Shown one piece after another: positions 59,181 through 64,000 of a DNA stretch of 64,000 nt. Each line of letters begins with the position of its first letter. Within the stretch, counting starts at the first letter, position 1. The notes beneath the pieces were generated by a model. The model ran no database searches. It was given only the letters and a program-made list of their open reading frames with translations, and had not been told where the DNA came from. Origin of the DNA: Thiotrichales bacterium 19S9-11 (GTDB lineage: Bacteria; Pseudomonadota; Gammaproteobacteria; Francisellales; Francisellaceae); NCBI GenBank assembly GCA_021713395.1, contig JAKJJT010000002.1, positions 1 through 64,000 of the forward strand, written 5' to 3'. The translations under genes and the position numbers were made by a program.

Positions 59181-59206
59181 GAGACGCGATAAATCGACGT
59201 CTCTAC
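59181..59206 (-). repeat. GTAG-REP hairpin, copy 3 (inverted)
   Basis: On the minus strand, GTAGAGACGTCGAT followed by TTATCGCGTCTC. It closes the 51-bp array and abuts the transposase gene, whose TAG stop is inside the GTAG of this element. Confidence 0.85.
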
Positions 59207-59766
59207 CATGGACCCTTAGTTGAAAATAGTTTATCCTTTTCCCAATTGATAGGGTTGAAACGAATATACTGTGATATAACATCCAACTTCTCTTTATTAT
59301 GTACTACATACTCATGAAATCTCGGCTGCCATGCTAAACAATGTTTACCTTTACTTGCCTCATAGCTTACTTTTGCTTTATACCATCGTATAATAGTCGA
59401 TATACTCTGGTTTAACATTGGATTTTTGATCTTGGTAATGCCACCTAATTTGCTTTCATCCGTTAATTTTTGTAACGGCATAGATTTATGTTGATTAATC
59501 GTTAATACTCCATGGACATGATTTGGCATAATAATAAACTCTCCTAAACTAACATATGAAAACTGCTTAGGTATCATTTGCCATAAATAATGAGCAATTG
59601 AGCCAATATCTGATAATAATACCTCCCCATTCTTAATAGAACCTAGATAACAAATGCGCTCTTTTGTGCAAATGGTTATAAAATAAGAACCTTTACTGCT
59701 ATAATTCCAATTTTTTAATCTGGATGATGCTACTTTATACCTATCTTTATACTTAATGTGTTCCAT
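59203..59766 (-). CDS. REP-associated tyrosine transposase (RAYT, TnpA_REP)
   Basis: 187 residues. The HUH motif is IMPNHVHGVL (about 82-91) and the catalytic Tyr is in VISQYIRFNPINW (about 165-177), typical of Y1-transposase-like RAYTs. The N-terminal LKNWNYSSKGSYFITICTKER is also characteristic. RAYTs are single-copy, IS200-like enzymes that cut and move REP hairpins at GTAG. Here the gene sits between inverted REPs (59181-59206 and 59779-59810), and its first codons are part of a 192-bp tandem duplication. Length and motifs appear intact. No strong ribosome-binding site. Confidence 0.9.
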   Translation of the reverse strand: MEHIKYKDRYKVASSRLKNWNYSSKGSYFITICTKERICYLGSIKNGEVLLSDIGSIAHYLWQMIPKQFSYVSLGEFIIMPNHVHGVLTINQHKSMPLQKLTDESKLGGITKIKNPMLNQSISTIIRWYKAKVSYEASKGKHCLAWQPRFHEYVVHNKEKLDVISQYIRFNPINWEKDKLFSTKGPW

Positions 59767-59778
59767 GGTATCTAACGG

Positions 59779-59810
59779 TCAATGGTAGAGACGTCGATTT
59801 ATCGCGTCTC
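59779..59810 (+). repeat. GTAG-REP hairpin, copy 4
   Basis: TCAATGGTAGAGACGTCGAT followed by TTATCGCGTCTC, lying 12 bp outside the transposase start codon and inverted relative to the REP at its 3' end. Confidence 0.9.
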
Positions 59811-59970
59811 TGTAAGATAATCTTTTAATATATTGTAAAAAATATTTATTAGATAATACATGATGCTATTCTTGTTTTTTTTCATCAATATCGAAATAAG
59901 CTATTCTTTAATATCTTTAACATAACTGATACCTATCTTTATACTTAATGTGTTCCATGGTATCTAACGG

Positions 59971-60002
59971 TCAATGGTAGAGACGTCGATTTATCGCGTC
60001 TC
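59971..60002 (+). repeat. GTAG-REP hairpin, copy 5
   Basis: Identical to copy 4 and located 192 bp further on, in the second duplication unit. Confidence 0.9.
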
Positions 60003-60162
60003 TGTAAGATAATCTTTTAATATATTGTAAAAAATATTTATTAGATAATACATGATGCTATTCTTGTTTTTTTTCATCAATATCGAAATAAGCTATTCTT
60101 TAATATCTTTAACATAACTGATACCTATCTTTATACTTAATGTGTTCCATGGTATCTAACGG

Positions 60163-60194
60163 TCAATGGTAGAGACGTCGATTTATCGCGTCTC
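60163..60194 (+). repeat. GTAG-REP hairpin, copy 6
   Basis: Identical to copies 4 and 5, in the third, truncated unit. The duplicated sequence diverges right after this hairpin, so the REP marks the end of the array. Confidence 0.9.
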
Positions 60195-60256
60195 TGTTTA
60201 ATTATATAATTTAGATTGATATATAATGATATGATCATTTTTAATTTTATTTTGCC

Positions 60257-61477
60257 TTATTTCCTATATCCATTTCTCGCTTTTGGATATAAATAGGCGG
60301 CACCAAAGATGAAGCTTACGACTGATGAAATAACTAATATTAACGATAAGTGCATTAACGTTGGTAAAGTCAGCGCTGCAATGAAACTCATTAGAAATAC
60401 ACCACCCATCTGTAGGGCACCATAAATTGCACTAACGGCACCCTTATTTTTTGAAAATAAGTTAAGAGCACTTGCCCCTGCTATCGGTAAAACAAAGCCA
60501 CTACCTAAATAATAAACTGCCATAATTGTAATAAAAACAGCAACTGAGTAGCTTGTTATGCTAGTTAATATAACTAAAACTAGCGATGAAATTAACATTA
60601 ACGTTAAACCAACAACGATGACCATATCTGAGTTTAAAAAGCGCATCAAAATAAAAGAGCTAATAATACGACTTAAGACAATAAATGCTAAAAGCAAAGT
60701 TGAAATCACACCAAAGTTAAAAGCACTAAAGCCATAATGATCAATTAAAATAAAAGAGCCAATGGCATCAAAAATAACCGCACTTGATAATGATACAACA
60801 ATACAAACCATATAAACTAAAAATAACTTATTTTTAAGAATCGAAATATAGTTTACTGTCAGATGCTTAACATTTAGCGCATTTGGGTTTTTTTCATCAA
60901 TGGTTTCATGTAATTTAAAATACACAATACCAACTAATATAATGGCAAATAACACCATAAACGCAAAATTACCGTGCCAGCCAAAGTCATTTTGTAAAAT
61001 GCCGCCTATTAATGGTGATACTGCTGGTGCCATTGAAAAGAAAATACTCATCCAGGCTATTACTTGTAAAAACTCTTCTTTTGAGACAGAGTCTTGAACA
61101 ATGGTTCTTGCTAAGATAATTAATGCACCGGCCCCTAAACCTTGAACACCTCGACCAATAATTAGCATATCAATTGAAACTGAAAAGGTACAAATCATTG
61201 AGCCAATTAAAAACATCATAGCACCAAATAAAATCACAGGCTTTCGACCATATTTATCTGATGCTGGGCCATAGATTAGCTGTGAAACTGATAATACCAA
61301 TAAAAATGAAGAGATTGTCATTCTCGATAAGCTTGAGTTCACATCAAAATAACTTGTAATCGCTGGTAATGATGGTGTATACATTAATGCGCCGAAGAAG
61401 TATCCACAGGCTAATAAAATTGAAAAAGCCGCCATTTTGACTAAACTAACCTGACGCTTTGTCTGTACGATTTCCAT
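60257..61477 (-). CDS. MFS drug-resistance transporter, Bcr/CflA family
   Basis: 406 residues, 12 predicted helices. Motif A is LIYGPASDKYGRKPVILFG between helices 2 and 3. YTPSLPAITSYFDVNSSLSRMTISSFLL and GRGVQGLGAGALIILARTIVQD are typical of the Bcr/CflA subgroup that exports drugs such as bicyclomycin and chloramphenicol by proton antiport. AAGAGGT precedes the ATG. Divergent from a tetR gene with two palindromic operators between, so it is probably the regulated target. Confidence 0.88.
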   Translation of the reverse strand: MEIVQTKRQVSLVKMAAFSILLACGYFFGALMYTPSLPAITSYFDVNSSLSRMTISSFLLVLSVSQLIYGPASDKYGRKPVILFGAMMFLIGSMICTFSVSIDMLIIGRGVQGLGAGALIILARTIVQDSVSKEEFLQVIAWMSIFFSMAPAVSPLIGGILQNDFGWHGNFAFMVLFAIILVGIVYFKLHETIDEKNPNALNVKHLTVNYISILKNKLFLVYMVCIVVSLSSAVIFDAIGSFILIDHYGFSAFNFGVISTLLLAFIVLSRIISSFILMRFLNSDMVIVVGLTLMLISSLVLVILTSITSYSVAVFITIMAVYYLGSGFVLPIAGASALNLFSKNKGAVSAIYGALQMGGVFLMSFIAALTLPTLMHLSLILVISSVVSFIFGAAYLYPKARNGYRK

Positions 61478-61568
61478 TTTAAAGTACCTCTTATTTTTAT
61501 TCTTATTTAATTCATTCGTTAAATTTTTATTAATTCTTCTATATAACAGTAAGTTAAAGCGTATCGAC

Positions 61569-61613
61569 TGAACGACTGTTCAATCATAATAACAAAAAAT
61601 GAACGATCGTTCA
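61569..61613. promoter_or_regulatory. paired TetR-type operators
   Basis: TGAACGATCGTTCA (61600-61613) is a perfect 14-bp palindrome, and TGAACGACTGTTCA (61569-61582) matches it with 12 of 14 bases palindromic. The centres are 31 bp apart, about three helical turns. They lie between the divergent MFS and tetR genes, which is the usual autoregulatory arrangement. Confidence 0.75.
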
Positions 61614-61692
61614 ATAAATTTTCTTAAAAAATTTACATTTTTCGGTTATCCTTTAGAGTAACTGCTTCAATCACAATAAGATTAATTAACAA

Positions 61693-62277
61693 ATGACTAA
61701 AACAGAAAATCAAACCCAGCAGAAAATTATCAAATCCGCTACAAAACTTTTTATAAAAAACGGTTTTAATGGCACATCAATTCGAGATATTGCAAAAGAT
61801 GCACAGGTACAAATCTCTTTAATTTATCATTACTTCGAAAATAAAACAGCACTTTGGAAAAGTGTTAAAGAAAGCTTATTAAGCCCTAAGTTAATCAATA
61901 CTTTATTAAAATGCACTGAAAGCGATGACTTTAATAGTTTTTTGGAACAATTTATTCGCCTTCGTTTTGAAGCTTATTTTAAAAACCCTGAGCTTTTGCG
62001 ATTATTTGATTGGCAGCGCTTAGAAGAAAAAGAAGAGCTTGTTGGCATAAAAAACTTAAGCCATCATCAAAAATGGCATAATTTAGAAAATACCATTTTG
62101 AAGTTTCAACAAACCAAACAAATTACAGATCAATACCCTCCAAAATATATTCTTCTAATGATTAATGCCTCTGTTTTTGCGCCTTTTATGCACAACTATC
62201 ATTTTGAAAATAAACAAGAACAAGAAAATCTTGTTAATATCACCATTGACATGATGAAAAAGGCATTGAAGGTTTAA
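61693..62277 (+). CDS. TetR/AcrR-family transcriptional regulator
   Basis: 194 residues. The N-terminal HTH is KIIKSATKLFIKNGFNGTSIRDIAKDAQVQISLIYHYFENKTALWKSV (about 13-60), a standard TetR_N domain. The C-terminal ligand domain carries a TetR_C-like KNPELLRLFDWQRLEE segment. Likely represses the divergent Bcr/CflA-type exporter through the paired palindromes upstream. The last 14 codons, with stop, are copied twice downstream in a 133-bp tandem array that also contains REP hairpins. Confidence 0.9.
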   Translation: MTKTENQTQQKIIKSATKLFIKNGFNGTSIRDIAKDAQVQISLIYHYFENKTALWKSVKESLLSPKLINTLLKCTESDDFNSFLEQFIRLRFEAYFKNPELLRLFDWQRLEEKEELVGIKNLSHHQKWHNLENTILKFQQTKQITDQYPPKYILLMINASVFAPFMHNYHFENKQEQENLVNITIDMMKKALKV

Positions 62278-62331
62278 TAATATAAGATCATAAAAACTTA
62301 TTTATAATAATTAAAACATAGCAACTAATTA

Positions 62332-62363
62332 TCAATGGTAGAGACGTCGATTTATCGCGTCTC
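62332..62363 (+). repeat. GTAG-REP hairpin, copy 7
   Basis: TCAATGGTAGAGACGTCGAT followed by TTATCGCGTCTC, about 60 bp after the tetR stop, inside the first 133-bp unit. Confidence 0.9.
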
Positions 62364-62464
62364 AGAGTAATATCACCATTGATATGATGAAAAAGGCATT
62401 AAAGGTTTAATAATATAAGATCATGAAAACTTATTTATAATAATTAAAACATAGCAACTAATTA

Positions 62465-62496
62465 TCAATGGTAGAGACGTCGATTTATCGCGTCTC
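62465..62496 (+). repeat. GTAG-REP hairpin, copy 8
   Basis: Identical to copy 7 and exactly 133 bp downstream, inside the second unit of the array. Confidence 0.9.
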
Positions 62497-62571
62497 AGAG
62501 TAATATCACCATTGATATGATGAAAAAGGCATTAAAGGTTTAACTATATTTATTGTTATTATTAATTAGGC

Positions 62572-64000
62572 TTAATTACCTGCGCCTCCGCCTGATTTTT
62601 TAGCTTCGCTTTTGTTATATTCTTCTCTACCTACTTGGCCACCTGAGTATCCAGCAGAGCTTGCACCTTGCATAATCTCTTTTTCACCTGAGGCAGCAGA
62701 CTGTGTATGCTGTTTATGCGCTTCAATACCTTGCGATGCTGACTGACCACCTGCTTGCGCTCCACCTTGTGCAGTTTGCGCACTTGATTGCTTCATCTCT
62801 TGAACATCAGACGCACCAGCTTGTTCTTGACGATTATTACCAATCCACGATAAAACCTTATCAGGAATCACATAAATTAGTGAGAAACACTTACCAAACG
62901 CTAAAGTTAAGAATGTTGCATATAAGAAAATGGTTAAACACGCGAGCACCCCTCTTGCATACGTTGCAGAATCTGAGCCATCCGGTACTGGCATTAAGCT
63001 TAGCATTGCATCAATAATTGCATGGAAGCCAACAGCTGAGTATTCAATGACAACATAAGTTAATCCAATACCAAAGATCATACCTAAGATCATAAAGACT
63101 GGCCTTAATACCAAGCCTAAGACAATATCTATTGCCGGCTGAGATTTACCAAACACCTGGTGACCTTCAGGATAAACCATCCCTAAAGCAACAAATGGAG
63201 CTGCTACCATTGCTTCAATCACAAGTAATAGCCAAGCTGTTTTTCCTGCCCAGAAAAGCATAAATGGAATTAATGGAATGACTAAAGAGAATGACACGCC
63301 AATGGTAAACATCGTTGATAAAACAAATATCACTAGCGGTAACCACATCATACTCAATGAAAATGAAGCTAACTGCATCGTTGTTCGATACATTAGCCCT
63401 GCATATAAAGCATTTTGCGTTGCAGTATAAAGTGCATAGGTATTTGTACCTGTACCTAAAACGTTTGCTGAGCCTATCGCTGCTGCTGCTGATAAACCCA
63501 AGGTTGCTGCCATCGTAGCAGATGATTGGATCAGTGCATCACGACGAATTTTATCTAATTCACCCTTTGCATTACCAAATACGCCCATCATTGAGTTAAT
63601 AGAGCCTTCAATTAAGCTTAAGCCAACAGACTGTATCTGCTGCACCATACTAAAGTTTTGTGTTGCAAAACTATCTATTTCATTACCTTCTGAGTCTGTG
63701 ACAGGCATACCAATATTATAAATTTGAGCAAGTAATGTTCCCGGCAATGCTTCATCAGTACTTGTACCTATCTGAGCAAATAGCTCATCTAATAAAGTTT
63801 GTGCAGGATCTGTTATTGCATCTGGATCTGGTTGTCCTTTATTACCCGCAAAGCTAACATTATTGGTGACAAAAAAGTTAAATAATTGAATGACTGGAAC
63901 AATCACTTGATTAACTAGTTTATTTGCTTCAACACAAGCAGGCTTATCATCATTAGTTAATACATCACAACCATTAGAAGGATCGTACCCCGTCCTAGTC
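62572..64000 (-). CDS. dotA: DotA/TraY-family type IVB secretion protein (partial, N-terminus outside window)
   Basis: 476 codons are visible and the frame is still open at the edge (upstream of the GTG at 63906 it continues with GYDPSNGCDVLTNDDKPACVEANKLVNQ). Hydrophobic helices include MMWLPLVIFVLSTMFTIGVSFSLVIPLIPFMLFW, LLVIEAMVAAPFVALGMVYPEG and IVLGLVLRPVFMILGMIFGIGLTYVVI. EAMVAAPFVALGMVYPEGH and the block with RPVFMILG are DotA/TraY signatures. The C-terminus is a Gln/Ser/Ala/Gly-rich soluble tail. DotA is an inner-membrane component of the Dot/Icm system. IncI-like conjugative TraY is the alternative. Confidence 0.85.
   Translation of the reverse strand, partial: TRTGYDPSNGCDVLTNDDKPACVEANKLVNQVIVPVIQLFNFFVTNNVSFAGNKGQPDPDAITDPAQTLLDELFAQIGTSTDEALPGTLLAQIYNIGMPVTDSEGNEIDSFATQNFSMVQQIQSVGLSLIEGSINSMMGVFGNAKGELDKIRRDALIQSSATMAATLGLSAAAAIGSANVLGTGTNTYALYTATQNALYAGLMYRTTMQLASFSLSMMWLPLVIFVLSTMFTIGVSFSLVIPLIPFMLFWAGKTAWLLLVIEAMVAAPFVALGMVYPEGHQVFGKSQPAIDIVLGLVLRPVFMILGMIFGIGLTYVVIEYSAVGFHAIIDAMLSLMPVPDGSDSATYARGVLACLTIFLYATFLTLAFGKCFSLIYVIPDKVLSWIGNNRQEQAGASDVQEMKQSSAQTAQGGAQAGGQSASQGIEAHKQHTQSAASGEKEIMQGASSAGYSGGQVGREEYNKSEAKKSGGGAGN

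Larger units (their letters stand above)
59737..60194. repeat. 192-bp tandem duplication: RAYT 5' end plus REP
   Basis: Unit 1 is 59737-59928, unit 2 is 59929-60120, and a partial unit 3 starts at 60121 and ends in its REP (60194), with an exact 192-bp period. Each unit starts with the first ten codons of the transposase (minus strand MEHIKYKDRY), then a spacer, one REP hairpin and about 118 bp of AT-rich DNA. Only unit 1 is joined to the rest of the gene. No gene in 59767-60256. Confidence 0.9.
62235..62542. repeat. 133-bp tandem duplication: tetR 3' end plus REP
   Basis: Unit starts at 62235 (within tetR), 62368 and 62501 give an exact 133-bp period; the third unit ends after the copied stop codon. 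Each unit has the last codons of tetR (NITIDMMKKALKV stop), a spacer of about 60 bp and one REP (absent from the partial third). The two downstream copies share two substitutions (GACATG to GATATG; ATTGAAG to ATTAAAG) not present in the gene itself. Confidence 0.9.

Noticed and set aside
62572-63906. GTG 63906 as the true start of the dotA-like gene
   Set aside because: The same frame stays open upstream to the window edge and DotA proteins are much longer with N-terminal signal sequences, so the start lies outside.

Overview
The window is AT-rich, gene-dense bacterial DNA. Gene content points to a host-associated gammaproteobacterium. It carries a pilMNOPQ-aroK-aroB cluster, a BarA/GacS/LetS-type kinase, class Ia ribonucleotide reductase with its YfaE-type ferredoxin, and a MutL with the DMHA(X)2E(X)4E endonuclease motif. 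At the right edge is a DotA/TraY-family gene, which suggests a Dot/Icm-type (type IVB) secretion system, plus several eukaryote-flavoured orphan proteins. A relative of the Legionellales, or another Dot/Icm-bearing intracellular lineage, fits best; this is inference, since no rRNA is present.

Layout. 1-18380 (minus): the first 6126 codons of one uninterrupted giant surface-protein gene (LEPRxxFDGA motif, DUF4347, cadherin-like/VCBS-type repeats, three 7-bladed FG-GAP-like propellers); its C-terminus lies outside the window. 18.6-23.4 kb: small accessory genes (antibiotic kinase-like, secreted GH18, Rpn-type nuclease, TIGR00266). 23.5-29.9 kb: nnr, potGHI and dxs. 29.9-34.2 kb: two divergent orphan genes that look like secreted effectors, one ending in a CaaX box (CAIM), then a small REP-bounded cassette with an XRE antitoxin and a toxin stub. 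34.2-38.5 kb: nrdA-nrdB-yfaE behind a cobalamin riboswitch. 38.5-47.9 kb: rnd, era, an aminotransferase, a TPR protein, barA and mutL. 47.9-51 kb: a run of four effector-like genes, including a probable SpvC/OspF-family phosphothreonine lyase and a HAD phosphatase-like protein sharing a C-terminal domain with a neighbour. 51-58.6 kb: lysine-type permease, aroB, aroK, pilQPONM. 58.8-62.6 kb: a REP/RAYT zone with a REP-associated transposase, eight GTAG-REP hairpins in the whole window, and three kinds of tandem array built around them, interleaved with a divergent MFS exporter/TetR pair. 62.6-64 kb: dotA-like gene, truncated by the window edge.

The most interesting threads are: (i) candidate Dot/Icm effectors with host-mimicry signatures (phosphothreonine lyase, lamin-B-like CAIM prenylation box, PP1-docking-like KGVRF, FCP-like DLDET phosphatase); (ii) a REP/RAYT family whose hairpins sit in tandem duplications that also copy the adjacent gene end; (iii) B12-riboswitch control of aerobic RNR; and (iv) the giant modular surface protein with three separate 7-blade propellers.
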